A DNA stretch of 64,000 nt from Alphaproteobacteria bacterium HGW-Alphaproteobacteria-3. Lineage in GTDB: Bacteria; Pseudomonadota; Alphaproteobacteria; Parvibaculales; Parvibaculaceae. The stretch covers positions 59,414 through 123,413 of the forward strand of contig PHEF01000002.1 in assembly GCA_002842875.1 (NCBI GenBank), written 5' to 3'. Below, in pieces: positions 46,093 to 56,552 of the stretch. Each line of letters begins with the position of its first letter. The stretch's first letter is position 1. A model generated the notes under the pieces. It saw only the letters and a program-made list of their open reading frames with translations, was not told the DNA's origin and ran no database searches. A program made the translations under genes and the position numbers.

Positions 46093-47871
46093 ATGCGGCC
46101 GCCAGTCAGCGACATACGAACTCCATCGAACGCCGCCGGCCCACCGACAGCGGCCCTCCGGCCGAGCCGCCATGAATCTTCGGCCGGCCGAACGAGGCAA
46201 AGATCCGTCTGGCCGCTTGTTGCGGTGCTCGCAATCTTTTGCATGGCGATCCTCGGTCTTCTTTTTGCGGGGTCTCTCGAACTTGATCGTTTCGCTCGCA
46301 ACCAGTCGCGTAGCCTGGCAGAAACGGCCGTCGCCAAGTCCGTTGCCGACGTCGCTTTCATCACCCGTGACTATGGATTTTGGGACGCCGCGGTGGTCCA
46401 TCTCGGCCCTGACCTCGACACCGATTGGGCCAACGACAACATAGGCGAATACGCCGCGGACGCACTGAACATGTCCCGGACGCTGGTGCTTGGGCCCAAC
46501 AATGAAACCGTTTACGCGATGAAGGACGGGGCTGTCTCTTCTGAGCCTGCCGTATTCTCGCCGCCGTCATCCGTTCTCCGGTTGGCGGATATTGCACGGG
46601 CAGCGTCATGGGACGATCCCCAGCCGGCTTCGGCCTTCATATCCATCGACGGCGAAATATTCATTGCCTCGGCATCGGTCATCACGCCGGAGAAACCCGA
46701 ACCGCAGATCGTCGGGTCTTTCACGCGTTGCATTCTGATTTTTCTTCGCTCGCTTGACGAAGAGAGCATCCAGGAAATGGGCACGGCCTACCTGCTCCCG
46801 GACCTGCGGCTCCAGAGCGGCGCTGCGGGCGATGGATTCGACGCGTTGCCATTGCTCAACGACAGAGGCGAAACCGTCGTTCATCTGGCGTGGAGAATAC
46901 CGGTCCCGGGACAAATATTCCTGCGGCAAACGGCGCCATGGATGGCTGCCATTTTTCTGATTCTTGCCGGGCTCATCGTCATGGCGCTGAAGCGCGCCTA
47001 CGCGCAGGCTGCGGTGGTTGAGCGGCTGAACGAAGAACTCCTGCAGCGATCACGAGATATCGAACACAATCGGGGAGAGTTGATGAAGGCCCTCGAAGTT
47101 GCAGTCGAGGCCAACAAAGCCAAGGCGGACTTTCTCGCCGTCATGAGCCACGAGTTGCGGACACCGCTCAACGCCGTAATCGGGTTCTCGGATCTGATCC
47201 GAAATCAGGCGTTCGGGCCGGTGGGGCACAGGAAATACATTGAGTACGGAAACGACATCTTCACGAGCGGCCAGCATCTGCTTTCGCTCATTTCCGAAAT
47301 CCTGGATATCACCCGCGCAAATGCCGGAACATTGACCCTCGACCAGCAGCCCGTCGATCTGGCAGCGCTCGCTGGAAAATGCTTGACGCTGATGACGCCA
47401 CAGGCCGTTCGACAGCGAATATCGATCGATGTCGTCGACAGGGGCGGCCCGAACATCGTGCTGGGAGATGAGGTGCGCCTCACGCAGATACTCACCAATC
47501 TGATCAACAACGCGGTGAAGAGTTCTCCGGAGGGCAGCCGCATCCGTATCAAGATATCGCCGGCTGGGACGGCGGAAATCGCCCTGCGAGTGATCGACAA
47601 AGGCTGTGGTATTCCCAAAAGCGAGTTGGCAAATGTGACGGAGCCATTCCGTCAGGCGGGAACTTATCAGACCCGATTCAATCCCTATTCTTCCGAGAAT
47701 TCCGGTACGGGCCTCGGCCTTGCCATCGTGAAACGACTGACGGAAGCGCATGGCGGAAGGCTGCGTATCGCGAGCAAGGTGGGGTTGGGCACCATAGTGG
47801 AGGTCGTGCTTCCACGGCATGAAGGCGCCCGCTCGGAACCGGCTCCCGAAAGAAGGATCGCCACGAACTAG
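46093..47871 (+). CDS. Sensor histidine kinase with CHASE4-like periplasmic domain
   Basis: A 592-residue membrane kinase: helix about 40-60, a periplasmic domain of about 230 residues starting FITRDYGFWDAAV (CHASE4-like), a second helix near 290, then HisKA with His353 in VMSHELRTPLNAVIGFSDL and an HATPase with the N box LINNAVKSS, DKGCGI and GTGLGLAIVKRL. It autophosphorylates in response to an unknown periplasmic signal. No response regulator is adjacent, so it is an orphan here. The start was chosen as the ATG just before the first hydrophobic segment; the frame is open upstream. Its stop overlaps the next convergent gene. Confidence 0.85.
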   Translation: MRPPVSDIRTPSNAAGPPTAALRPSRHESSAGRTRQRSVWPLVAVLAIFCMAILGLLFAGSLELDRFARNQSRSLAETAVAKSVADVAFITRDYGFWDAAVVHLGPDLDTDWANDNIGEYAADALNMSRTLVLGPNNETVYAMKDGAVSSEPAVFSPPSSVLRLADIARAASWDDPQPASAFISIDGEIFIASASVITPEKPEPQIVGSFTRCILIFLRSLDEESIQEMGTAYLLPDLRLQSGAAGDGFDALPLLNDRGETVVHLAWRIPVPGQIFLRQTAPWMAAIFLILAGLIVMALKRAYAQAAVVERLNEELLQRSRDIEHNRGELMKALEVAVEANKAKADFLAVMSHELRTPLNAVIGFSDLIRNQAFGPVGHRKYIEYGNDIFTSGQHLLSLISEILDITRANAGTLTLDQQPVDLAALAGKCLTLMTPQAVRQRISIDVVDRGGPNIVLGDEVRLTQILTNLINNAVKSSPEGSRIRIKISPAGTAEIALRVIDKGCGIPKSELANVTEPFRQAGTYQTRFNPYSSENSGTGLGLAIVKRLTEAHGGRLRIASKVGLGTIVEVVLPRHEGARSEPAPERRIATN

Positions 47872-49154
47872 ACGTCGCCCTCCACGACAAAGCAGGCGAT
47901 TTTACGTGCCGCAAGCGCGCGGCATGCCGACTTGGCATCCTCCATCAATTCGAATTCGCCCGCCCGGAGCCTGTAGAACGTTCCCCGGTCGCCAAGATCA
48001 GCTTTCTGTATGGCATGGGATGAACCACCGATGACGGCCGCCGCCTCCCCTGCCATCTCTGCCCAGGCGCGGCTCGCAAGTGCCGCTTCGCGAAAGGCAC
48101 CGAGCTGGACGCGGTAACGCGCTTCGGAAAGGCCTGTCGCTGCGGGCAACGCCGCCGCAAGCCGAAGGGGCTCAAGCTCCGTCGCCGGTTCGCGATGCCG
48201 GAGAGAGCCGGTTATCAGTTCACCGGGCGGCGGAGAAGTCTCTGCCACTGCAACGGATTGCTCTTCCTTCGGCACCGGAAACCGGGTTGCCGTTGTGCGC
48301 CAGCCGCCAATGCTTGCGACGCGGATGATCTGCCCGCGCTCCTGGCCCGACGCCCCTGTCTGGAACGGGGCAAGGGCGGCGGAAACCACCCGTGGATTGG
48401 AAGCAGCGTCTTGCCGCTCATCGTCATTGGCGGCAAGCATCGGCGAAATTGCGTTGAGCTTCGTCGCCGCGAGCTCGAACTCCGGATCGATATCCAGCGC
48501 CTGCTGGAGATCATTCGCGGCGAGCGCCAACTGGCCGTTTTGTTCAAAGGACAGCGCGCGTCCAAAGAGCGGAAGCTTCCGGTCCCGGCCTTTCATATTG
48601 CCGATGGCTGCCGTGTAATGTCCGATTGCGGCGGCGTAATCGCCGCGGCGACGCTCCAGATTGGCCAGATTGTGATAGGCGGCGGCGTAGTCAGGCACGA
48701 GCCTGGTCGCTTCGAGATAATCGCGTTCGGCCGCCGCTTCCTGCCCGGCATTGGCAAGAGCGATGCCCCGGTTGTAGTAGGCCTTGGGCAAAATCTTGTC
48801 CGGAAGCGCGGCGCTGCCGATAGCCTTCGTGTAGTCGGAGATCGCGGCATCCTGCTGACCGGCTTTTTGCAGCGCAACGGCACGATGGTGGTAGGCGAGG
48901 GCCCTGCCCTCGGCCGTCAGTCCGCCGCTATCGAGCGCGTTCGAGAACTCCGCTGCGGCCCGGTCGTAGACACCGCGCTCGATGGCGTCCGTTCCGGCCT
49001 GCATGAGCGCGGCCGCTTCCGCTTCGGCGCTGCCCGCACGAGCCGGAGTCGATAACGCAGACAGGCCCGCCGCGATTGCAAGGAGGAGCGCACCGAGTGC
49101 AGATCCCCACGAACCGCCTCGTCCAGGGTTTTGTAGTCCGGATAATTGCCGCAT
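47868..49154 (-). CDS. TPR and SPOR domain protein
   Basis: A 428-residue exported protein: hydrophobic signal (about 16-40, cleavage near ARAGS), five or so tetratricopeptide repeats (YHHRAVALQKAGQQDAAISD, YYNRGIALANAGQEAAAERD, YHNLANLERRRGDYAAAIGH), a low-complexity linker, and a C-terminal SPOR-like domain (YRVQLGAFREAALASRAWAE to the end). SPOR binds denuded peptidoglycan at the septum, so it is probably an envelope or division protein. GAGGAGGG lies seven bases before the ATG at 49154, which is better supported than the start 19 codons upstream. Confidence 0.85.
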   Translation of the reverse strand: MRQLSGLQNPGRGGSWGSALGALLLAIAAGLSALSTPARAGSAEAEAAALMQAGTDAIERGVYDRAAAEFSNALDSGGLTAEGRALAYHHRAVALQKAGQQDAAISDYTKAIGSAALPDKILPKAYYNRGIALANAGQEAAAERDYLEATRLVPDYAAAYHNLANLERRRGDYAAAIGHYTAAIGNMKGRDRKLPLFGRALSFEQNGQLALAANDLQQALDIDPEFELAATKLNAISPMLAANDDERQDAASNPRVVSAALAPFQTGASGQERGQIIRVASIGGWRTTATRFPVPKEEQSVAVAETSPPPGELITGSLRHREPATELEPLRLAAALPAATGLSEARYRVQLGAFREAALASRAWAEMAGEAAAVIGGSSHAIQKADLGDRGTFYRLRAGEFELMEDAKSACRALAARKIACFVVEGDV

Positions 49155-49311
49155 CGACCGGCCCTCCTCGAAAGGCGACAGCGGAAAGTCTCCGGAGATT
49201 TTATCACGCATACGGAACAGACATATCCGGAGGCGGATTCGTATTGATTATTCATAGACTTAGAGGAGGACGACGCACATCTCCTGCGCCCGGAAACACC
49301 GCGAATCGCAA

Positions 49312-51135
49312 TTATTCAACGGTTACCGATTTGGCGAGGTTCCGCGGCTGGTCGACATCCGTGCCTTTCGACACAGCCGTGTGATAGGCCAAAAGCTGCA
49401 CGGGAATGGCGTTGACAATGGGCGCGATGAGCGGATCGACGGCCGGCACCTCGATTGTCGCCCATATTCCCGCGCCTGCCCGCGCGATGCCTTCGCTGTC
49501 CGCGATGAGCACAACATGGCCGCCTCGCGCGATGACTTCGTGCATGTTGGAAATGGTCTTCTCGAAGAGACTGTCGACCGGCGAAATCACGACCACCGGC
49601 ACCTCCTCGTCGATGAGCGCAATGGGGCCGTGCTTCAACTCGCCCGCCGCATAACCCTCGGCATGGATGTAGGAGATTTCCTTGAGCTTGAGTGCTCCTT
49701 CGAGCGCGATCGGATAATTTTGTCCCCGCCCCAGATAAAGCACGTCGCGTGCCTTGGCGATTTCCACACTCAAGGCCTGGATGGCATGGTCCTGCGTCAG
49801 CGCTTCGGCAACGTGGCGCGGAACTTCCATCAAGGTGCGCACGAAGCGCTTCTCATCCGACGCGGCGATGACGCCGCGAGCAAGGCCCGTACGCACCGCG
49901 AGAACGGCAAGCGTGGTGAGCTGGCAGGTGAATGCTTTTGTCGAGGCTACACCGATTTCCGGGCCGGCAAATGTCGGCAGGATGGCGTCCGATGCGCGCG
50001 CGATGGAGGACTCGGTCACGTTGACGACAGACAGGATCTTCTGCCCCTGAGAGCGGCAATAGTGAAGCGCCGCAAGCGTATCCGCCGTCTCTCCGGACTG
50101 GGAGATGAAGATGGCCAGGCCGCCCTCCGGCATCGCCGCTTCGCGATAGCGGAACTCGGAGGCGATATCGACCTCCACCGAAATGCGGGCATATTTCTCG
50201 AACCAGTATTTGGCGACGAGCCCCGCATAATAGGCTGTACCGCAGGCGATGATCGTCACGCGTGGAACGGAGGCAAGATCGGCCGGCAAGGCGACGTCCC
50301 ACAACCGGTCCTTGAGCGGATCGATATATTCCGACAGCGTGTGGCCGATGACTTCAGGTTGTTCGAAGATTTCCTTCGCCATGAAGTGCCGGTGATTGCC
50401 CTTGTCGACAAGCGCCGCCGAAACATCCGTGATCTTCACCGGGCGCGTCACGATCCGGCCTTCATCGTTGAGGATTGTGGCGCTGTCGCGTGTGATCTCG
50501 ACCCTGTCGCCCTCTTCGAGAAAGGTGACACGGTTCGTCATCGGCGCGAGCGCGAAGGCGTCGGAGCCGAGATACATCGCCGTCTCGCCATAGCCGACCG
50601 CAAGAGGGCTGCCGCGCCTGGCGCCGATCATGAGATCGTTCTCGCCGCGGAAGATGATGCCGAGCGCGAACGCACCTTCAAGCTCGCCGATCGCCCTGGC
50701 CGCTGCATCGCGGGAAGAAAGCCCCTTGTCGAGATAGTCCGTCACGAGATGGGCGATGACTTCGCTGTCCGTTTCGGTCGAAAAGACGGCCCCGCCGGCA
50801 GTGAGCCGCTCTCTGAGTTCCCGAAAGTTTTCGATAATGCCGTTGTGAACGATCGCCACACGGCCCGTCGCATGTGGATGCGCGTTCCGCTCGGTCGGCG
50901 CGCCATGCGTCGCCCAGCGCGTATGGCCGATGCCGATCGTGCCATCGAGCGGCGAGGCCTCTAGCGCCTTTTCAAGATTGAAGAGTTTGCCCTCTGCGCG
51001 ACGGCGTTCGATTTCGCCATGTGACAGGGTTGCGATACCGGCGCTGTCATAGCCACGATACTCGAGCCGCTTCAGCGCTTCGAGAATAACCGGGGCAACG
51101 GGCTCCGTTCCGATGATGCCGACAATGCCGCACAT
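49312..51135 (-). CDS. glmS: Glucosamine-fructose-6-phosphate aminotransferase
   Basis: A 607-residue GlmS: the glutaminase nucleophile is the Cys after the initiator (MCGIVGIIG), with GYDSAGIA and GIGHTRWATHG following, then two SIS domains (FISQSGETADTLAAL, RGQNYPIALEGALKLKEIS) and the C-terminal DVDQPRNLAKSVTVE. It makes glucosamine-6-phosphate from fructose-6-P and glutamine. It starts one base after the glmU stop, so the two form an operon feeding UDP-GlcNAc synthesis. I saw no glmS ribozyme, as expected in this group. Confidence 0.98.
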   Translation of the reverse strand: MCGIVGIIGTEPVAPVILEALKRLEYRGYDSAGIATLSHGEIERRRAEGKLFNLEKALEASPLDGTIGIGHTRWATHGAPTERNAHPHATGRVAIVHNGIIENFRELRERLTAGGAVFSTETDSEVIAHLVTDYLDKGLSSRDAAARAIGELEGAFALGIIFRGENDLMIGARRGSPLAVGYGETAMYLGSDAFALAPMTNRVTFLEEGDRVEITRDSATILNDEGRIVTRPVKITDVSAALVDKGNHRHFMAKEIFEQPEVIGHTLSEYIDPLKDRLWDVALPADLASVPRVTIIACGTAYYAGLVAKYWFEKYARISVEVDIASEFRYREAAMPEGGLAIFISQSGETADTLAALHYCRSQGQKILSVVNVTESSIARASDAILPTFAGPEIGVASTKAFTCQLTTLAVLAVRTGLARGVIAASDEKRFVRTLMEVPRHVAEALTQDHAIQALSVEIAKARDVLYLGRGQNYPIALEGALKLKEISYIHAEGYAAGELKHGPIALIDEEVPVVVISPVDSLFEKTISNMHEVIARGGHVVLIADSEGIARAGAGIWATIEVPAVDPLIAPIVNAIPVQLLAYHTAVSKGTDVDQPRNLAKSVTVE

Positions 51136-51136
51136 G

Positions 51137-52498
51137 TCACTCGCCCGAGGATTGTTTTTTGATGTCTTCGTTCTTCGTCCGGAAGGCCTTCGCCCAGCCG
51201 GGCTTCTCCATCTGCCGGCCGCGTGCAACAGCGAGCGCATCCGCGCTCACATCCTTTGTGACAACGCTGCCGGACCCGAGATAAGCGCCGTCTCCTATCC
51301 TCACGGGCGCGACAAGCGAGGAGTTCGAGCCGACAAAAGCCCCCGCGCCGATATCGGTGAAGAACTTGTTGTAGCCATCGTAATTGCAGGTGATCGTGCC
51401 CGCGCCGATATTCGCCCCCGCCCCGACCCGTGCATCGCCGATATAGGAGAGGTGGTTGATCTTCGCCCCGTCCTCGATTCTGGCCTTTTTCGTCTCGACG
51501 AAATTTCCGATCCGCGCCTTGCGGCCAATTTCGGAGCCCGGCCGGATGCGCGCGAATGGCCCGATCTCCGCCCCTTCGGAAACCTTCGCCCCTTCAAGAT
51601 GAGAGAAGGCCTTGATGAGAACGCCATCCGCAATCTCGCAACCGGGACCGAAGACGACGCTTTGACCCACCGTGACATCGCGGCCGAACTTCGTATCGAA
51701 ACTCAAATAAACCGTATCCGGATCGAGAAAGGTGACGCCCTTGGCCATCGCCGACTGGCGCATCCGCCGTTGCAGCGATGCCTCGGCCGCGGCGAGGTCG
51801 GCACGGCTGTTGACGCCCTGGACGTCGGCTTCGGGACAGGTGACGCAAATGCAGTCGAGGCCCGCGCCGTGACCGAGCGCCACAAGATCGGTCAGGTAGT
51901 ATTCGCGCTGCGCGTTGTCATTGGTGAGGCTCCCGAGGAGCGCACCGAAATGCCCGGCCGGAACGGCCATGGGCCCCCCGAAACAGAGCCGGATGCTCCG
52001 CTCCGCCTCGGTCGCGTCCTTGTGCTCGACGATCCGGCGGACCTTGCCGCCTTCGAGCACGACGCGCCCATAAGCGGTTGGGTCCGCCGCCTCGAAGCCG
52101 AGGATCACGATATTGCCGCTCTTCCGGCAGGTGTCCGCCATATCCGCAAGCGTCTCCGTGCGGACGAGCGGCGTATCGCCGAAGACCACGAGAACAACGC
52201 CGTCTTCATGGGTGATCTCAGGCAGCGCCGTGCGGGCGGCATCGCCCGTTCCCCGCTGGTTCAACTGCACGACGACGGAAAGGTCTTGCCGCAAGCTACG
52301 GGCATAAGCCGCCACTTCATCCATGTCGGGACCGACGACGAGAACGGTGCGCGCATCGCCGCCGAACCGGGTGTTCTCCAGGACATGTCCGAGCATCGCC
52401 CGGCCGGCAATTTCATGCAGCACCTTCGGCAGGCTCGACTTCATGCGGGTGCCTTTGCCCGCCGCCAGAATGACGGTGCTATGGGCGTTCGACGTCAT
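51137..52498 (-). CDS. glmU: Bifunctional GlmU (glucosamine-1-P acetyltransferase/uridyltransferase)
   Basis: A 453-residue GlmU. The N-terminal uridyltransferase has LAAGKGTRMKSSLPKVLH and GDTPLVR; the C-terminal left-handed beta helix has IGNFVETKKARI, HLSYIGDARVG and NIGAGTITCNYDG with the acetyl-CoA site. It makes UDP-GlcNAc from glucosamine-1-P, directly after the reaction sequence begun by GlmS. The ATG at 52498 follows GGAGAAGC; the frame is open about 37 codons further but without a better site. Confidence 0.97.
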   Translation of the reverse strand: MTSNAHSTVILAAGKGTRMKSSLPKVLHEIAGRAMLGHVLENTRFGGDARTVLVVGPDMDEVAAYARSLRQDLSVVVQLNQRGTGDAARTALPEITHEDGVVLVVFGDTPLVRTETLADMADTCRKSGNIVILGFEAADPTAYGRVVLEGGKVRRIVEHKDATEAERSIRLCFGGPMAVPAGHFGALLGSLTNDNAQREYYLTDLVALGHGAGLDCICVTCPEADVQGVNSRADLAAAEASLQRRMRQSAMAKGVTFLDPDTVYLSFDTKFGRDVTVGQSVVFGPGCEIADGVLIKAFSHLEGAKVSEGAEIGPFARIRPGSEIGRKARIGNFVETKKARIEDGAKINHLSYIGDARVGAGANIGAGTITCNYDGYNKFFTDIGAGAFVGSNSSLVAPVRIGDGAYLGSGSVVTKDVSADALAVARGRQMEKPGWAKAFRTKNEDIKKQSSGE

Positions 52499-52632
52499 GA
52501 CTTCGATGCTTCTCCGTATCTGGAATGCCGTAATTGCGCGGCGGAAATGTGCATCTCCGAACCCCGGCCCGGAAATGAATTTATGTTTCACTATGTTGCC
52601 CTGATTCACTCAGGAATAGGTTAAGGGAAACT

Positions 52633-53619
52633 TCAGCGATTGCGCTCGCGGAGATAGCTCTCCCAGGCAAGCGCGTGGGTGACGATCGTGTCGAGATCGT
52701 CGTGGGCGGGTTGCCAGCCGAGAACGTTTTTGACGCGAGCCGGGTCCGCGACGATCGACGCCGGGTCGCCGGGGCGCCGGGGGGCCTGCCGGACTTCAAA
52801 GGAGTGCCCGACCGCACGTTCCACCGCCCCAAGCACCTCGCGAACCGAGAAACCGTGCCCGTATCCGCAATTCGCGACGATGCTTTCCCCGCCCTTCCGA
52901 AGATAATGAAGCGCGGCGGTATGTGCGTTGGCCAGATCGCTGACATGGATGTAGTCCCGGACGCAGGTGCCGTCCGGTGTCGGATAGTCGTCGCCAAACA
53001 CCTCGAGGTACGGCCTCTGGCCAAGCGCGGTCTGACAGGCAACCTTGATCAGATGCGTTGCATTCGCCGTCGACTGACCGATGCGCCCCTTCGGGTCCGC
53101 GCCCGCCACGTTGAAATAGCGCAGCGCCGCATAAGTCAGGTCGTGTGCCGCGGCAACATCCTGCAGCATCCACTCCGTCATGAGCTTGGAGCGGCCATAA
53201 GGCGACATGGGATTGAGAGCCGCCTCCTCCGTCGCAGGCGAGACTTCGAGCATCCCGTAGACGGCAGCAGTCGAGGAAAAGATGAAATGGCGAACGCCAC
53301 CGGCAACGCAACGCTCGATCAATGTGCGCGATTTTGCCGTGTTGTTGAGATAGTACTTGAGCGGATCGCTGACGGATTCCGGCACGACGACCGACCCTGC
53401 AAAATGGATCACCCCTTCTACAGCGTGATCGCGCAGGATGCGGTCGACAAGCTCAGCGTCGGCGATATCCCCGGTATAGAGCCGCGCCGCGTCCTGGACC
53501 GCCCAATCGAATCCGGTGGAAAGATTATCGAGAACGACGACGTCCTCGCCCGCATTGAGGAGATCGATGACGGCGTGGCTACCGATATAACCAGCGCCGC
53601 CAGTAACCAGGATGCTCAT
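52633..53619 (-). CDS. galE: UDP-glucose 4-epimerase
   Basis: A 328-residue extended SDR: NAD motif TGGAGYIGSHAV at the N-terminus, SSTAAVYG with the catalytic Ser, YGRSK (YxxxK) around residue 148, RYFNVAGADPKGRIGQ and the DGTCVRDYIHVSDLA stretch diagnostic of GalE. It interconverts UDP-glucose and UDP-galactose (or the GlcNAc forms). AAGG precedes the ATG. It lies between glmU and the sulfate-activation genes on the same strand, with about 35 bases to the latter, so partial cotranscription is possible. Confidence 0.93.
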   Translation of the reverse strand: MSILVTGGAGYIGSHAVIDLLNAGEDVVVLDNLSTGFDWAVQDAARLYTGDIADAELVDRILRDHAVEGVIHFAGSVVVPESVSDPLKYYLNNTAKSRTLIERCVAGGVRHFIFSSTAAVYGMLEVSPATEEAALNPMSPYGRSKLMTEWMLQDVAAAHDLTYAALRYFNVAGADPKGRIGQSTANATHLIKVACQTALGQRPYLEVFGDDYPTPDGTCVRDYIHVSDLANAHTAALHYLRKGGESIVANCGYGHGFSVREVLGAVERAVGHSFEVRQAPRRPGDPASIVADPARVKNVLGWQPAHDDLDTIVTHALAWESYLRERNR

Positions 53620-53654
53620 GACTTAACCTTGCCTTAAACGTGACTTGGGCGAGG

Positions 53655-55574
53655 TTATACCTTGAATTTCGTCTCCACATAGTTGACGAGCATCGCCACT
53701 GATTCCTCCACCGGGAGTGCGGAGGTATCGATAATGAGTTCCGGGCTCTCCGGCGCTTCGTAAGGGGCGGAAATGCCGGTGAAATCCTTGATTTCGCCTG
53801 AACGTGCCTTCTTGTAGAGGCCCTTCGGGTCTCGGGCTTCGCAGGTCGCGACGTCGGCCTTCACGAAAATCTCGTGGAAGTCCTTGTCGGATGCCTGCCG
53901 GGCACGGTCGCGATCCGAACGATAGGGCGAGATGAAGGAGGTGATCACGATCACCCCCGCGCGGGCAAAGAGAGCCGCCACCTCGCCGACGCGGCGGATG
54001 TTTTCAGCCCGGTCTTCCGGCGAAAAGCTCAGATTGGCATTGAGCCCGTGGCGCACGTTATCCCCGTCCAGCACGTAGACGTTATACCCCTTGTCGAAGA
54101 GCTTTTTCTCCAGCGCCACCGCAACGGTCGACTTGCCGGCGCCGGACAGGCCCGTGAACCAGAGGACGCCACCCTTATGTCCATTGCGGAAAGTACGCTG
54201 CTCGGCGGTAACGCCATGTTCGACGCGCGTGATATTGGTGGACCGCGACGTGATGAGGCCGCGCTGGTCTGCATAGCCCTCCATCGAAACGATACCGCCA
54301 CCGGCGATGTCGTACTTGTCGATGAGAACGAAACGGCCGGTGCGCGGTGCGGTGGCAAATTCGTCGAGCGCCAGCATGCGTCGCGCGCGAATGACGATCT
54401 CGGCAACCTGGTTGCGTTCGACCTGATGCGAGGACGTGTTCGACAGATCGCTCGTGTCGATGATGCTCTCGATCGACTGAATGGTGACCGGTGCCTCGAG
54501 CGTACCGAGTTTGATGCGGTAGCTCTTGCCTTTGGTCATCGGTTCCTGCCCGAGCCAGAATATCCGGGCACGGAACACATCCGTCTCAATCGGCGATTCC
54601 TCGACATGGCTGATGAGTTCGCCACGCTCCACGAATATCTGCTCGTCGAGCGTGATACCAACGGACTCGCCCGCACTCGCCTCGGTCGGCGCTTGCTTGC
54701 CGGGCACCGTCGACCAGTACTCGATGGATTTGATGCGTGCCTTCTTGTTGGACGGCGAGAAGACAATCTCGTCGCCGACCGAGAAGCGGCCTTCTTCGAT
54801 GCGGCCGGCAATGATGCGGCGGTGGTCGAACTTGTAGACGTCTTGAACCGGGAAACGCAGCGGCCGGTCGACGGGAGCGGCATTCGGCATGAAGCTGTCG
54901 AGTGCCTTCACCACGGTCGGCCCCTTGTACCACGCCATGGCGTCGGACGGCGTCACGATGTTGTCGCCCGCGCGCGCCGACACCGGGATAACGAAGGTCG
55001 GCGTCACACCGATAGAGGTGAGGTAGTCCCGATATTCCTGCTCGATCAGATCGAACTGGTCCTTTTCATAGTTGATCAGGTCCATCTTGTTGACCGCGAC
55101 TGCGACCTGACGGATGCCCAGCAGATGCAGCAGGTAGCCGTGACGGCGCGACTGTTCGCGCACCCCCTCGGCCGCATCGATGATGAGGAGCGCCGCGTCG
55201 GATTGCGCCGCGCCTGTGATCATGTTCTTCAGGAATTCCTTGTGGCCGGGTGCGTCGATGATCGTGTAGTCGCGCGCATCGGTCTTGAACCATATCTGGC
55301 TCGTATCGATGGTGATGCCCTGGTCGCGCTCCGCCTGCAGCGCATCCATGAGGAAGGCCCATTCGAAGGGAACGCCACGGCGCTCGCACATTGCCTTTAT
55401 GGATTCGTATTTACCGTCGGGCAGCGAGCCCGTGTCGTGGAACATGCGGCCCACAAGCGTGGATTTGCCATGGTCGACATGGCCGACGATGACGATGCGC
55501 AGCAAGTCGCGCGCCGAGGACGGATTCTGATTCACGGCGGCAAGCCTCACCTTGGCTTCGGATGCTTCGGGCAT
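53655..55574 (-). CDS. cysN: Sulfate adenylyltransferase subunit 1 fused to APS kinase (CysNC)
   Basis: A 639-residue fusion. Residues 1-about 440 are a CysN-type GTPase with G1 GHVDHGKST (31-39), DAPGHKEF and NKMD. The rest is an APS kinase with P-loop [15 protein letters not shown] (about 475-490) and [13 protein letters not shown]. With CysD it makes APS from sulfate and ATP, then phosphorylates it to PAPS. Such fusions (NodQ-like) are common in Rhizobiales. It starts 12 bases after cysD. No cysH reductase or sulfotransferase gene is visible in the window. Confidence 0.95.
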   Translation of the reverse strand: MPEASEAKVRLAAVNQNPSSARDLLRIVIVGHVDHGKSTLVGRMFHDTGSLPDGKYESIKAMCERRGVPFEWAFLMDALQAERDQGITIDTSQIWFKTDARDYTIIDAPGHKEFLKNMITGAAQSDAALLIIDAAEGVREQSRRHGYLLHLLGIRQVAVAVNKMDLINYEKDQFDLIEQEYRDYLTSIGVTPTFVIPVSARAGDNIVTPSDAMAWYKGPTVVKALDSFMPNAAPVDRPLRFPVQDVYKFDHRRIIAGRIEEGRFSVGDEIVFSPSNKKARIKSIEYWSTVPGKQAPTEASAGESVGITLDEQIFVERGELISHVEESPIETDVFRARIFWLGQEPMTKGKSYRIKLGTLEAPVTIQSIESIIDTSDLSNTSSHQVERNQVAEIVIRARRMLALDEFATAPRTGRFVLIDKYDIAGGGIVSMEGYADQRGLITSRSTNITRVEHGVTAEQRTFRNGHKGGVLWFTGLSGAGKSTVAVALEKKLFDKGYNVYVLDGDNVRHGLNANLSFSPEDRAENIRRVGEVAALFARAGVIVITSFISPYRSDRDRARQASDKDFHEIFVKADVATCEARDPKGLYKKARSGEIKDFTGISAPYEAPESPELIIDTSALPVEESVAMLVNYVETKFKV

Positions 55575-55586
55575 ATGCGGACTTCC

Positions 55587-56381
55587 TTACAGATAACCGT
55601 CGGCGCGAAGACGCTCGAAAGCATCTTCCGACTCGTGGTCCATGGCGCGGCCGGAACGCTCGGAGATCTTTGTCGTCCGAAGTTCTTCGATGATTTCCTC
55701 GATGGTGGTCGCGGTGCTCGCCACCGGGGATGTGATGTCCTTGTCGCCGAGCGAACGGAAGCGCTTGCCGTCCTTGGCAAAATAGAGCGGGATCGTCGGT
55801 ATCTGCTCACGCAGCGTGTAGAGCCAGATGTCGATCTCCGTCCAGTGCAGCAGCGGATGCACGCGAATATGCGTCCCCGGAGGGAAATCCGTCTTGAACT
55901 GGTCCCAGAACTCCGGTGGCTGGTCCTTGAAGTCCCACTGACCTGTCGTGCCGCGCGGGCTGAAGACGCGCTCCTTGGCGCGGGTCGCTTCTTCGTCGCG
56001 GCGAATGCCGGCAAAGAGCGCGTTGAACCCGTGCTTCTTGATGGCGAGCTTGAGGCCTTCGGTCTTGCGCGCGGCGGAACGGGCAGCGGGTGGCAGCGTA
56101 TCGTCGATCGTATCGAGCGGCGGGCAGAGCTCGCGGATGAAGTTCAGGTTCCACTCGGCCGAGTAGCGGTCGCGGAACTCGTACATCTCCGGAAACTTCT
56201 TTTCCGTGTCGACATGCATGACCGGAAAAGGAACGTGGCCGAAGAAGGCCTTCCGCGCCAGCCAGATCATGACGTTGGAGTCCTTCCCCAACGACCAGAG
56301 CATCGCGATGTTCTCGATCCGGTTGAACGCTTCGCGGAAAATGAAAATGCTCTGGCTTTCGAGCTGATCGAGACGATCCAT
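55587..56381 (-). CDS. cysD: Sulfate adenylyltransferase subunit 2 (CysD)
   Basis: A 264-residue ATP pyrophosphatase of the CysD type: the PP-loop LWSLGKDSNVMIWLARKAF (about 28-46), HVDTEKKFPEMYEFRD, GIRRDEEATRAKERVFSPRG and the C-terminal SGRAMDHESEDAFERLRADG. It transfers adenylate to sulfate, with GTP hydrolysis by CysN driving the reaction. AGGAAGGC precedes the ATG. It is the first gene of the cysD-cysNC pair. Confidence 0.96.
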   Translation of the reverse strand: MDRLDQLESQSIFIFREAFNRIENIAMLWSLGKDSNVMIWLARKAFFGHVPFPVMHVDTEKKFPEMYEFRDRYSAEWNLNFIRELCPPLDTIDDTLPPAARSAARKTEGLKLAIKKHGFNALFAGIRRDEEATRAKERVFSPRGTTGQWDFKDQPPEFWDQFKTDFPPGTHIRVHPLLHWTEIDIWLYTLREQIPTIPLYFAKDGKRFRSLGDKDITSPVASTATTIEEIIEELRTTKISERSGRAMDHESEDAFERLRADGYL

Positions 56382-56552
56382 GACTGCCTTCCTGCCCGGC
56401 GGCGCATCGCGCCACCGTCACAAATCACATGATAAAACAGGGATTAAAACTCAAACCCCTTTATGACCTGTGATTTAATCTTCCGCGCGGCGCATTGCAA
56501 GTGCGAATTGGGCCGCCAGAACGATGCGTTCGGCTGGTTTGGCGAGAAAATC

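Noticed and set aside
49155..49311. Possible glmS-related regulatory RNA near glmS
   Set aside because: This is downstream of glmS, and the upstream side is occupied by glmU; no ribozyme core was seen.
49381..50964. 527-codon plus-strand frame opposite glmS
   Set aside because: Antisense shadow of glmS, no domain.
53874..56432. A very long open frame (852 codons) on the plus strand opposite cysD and cysNC
   Set aside because: It is the antisense of two well-recognised enzymes; its sequence is rich in Arg/His/Asp as antisense frames of GC-rich genes are, and it has no domain.
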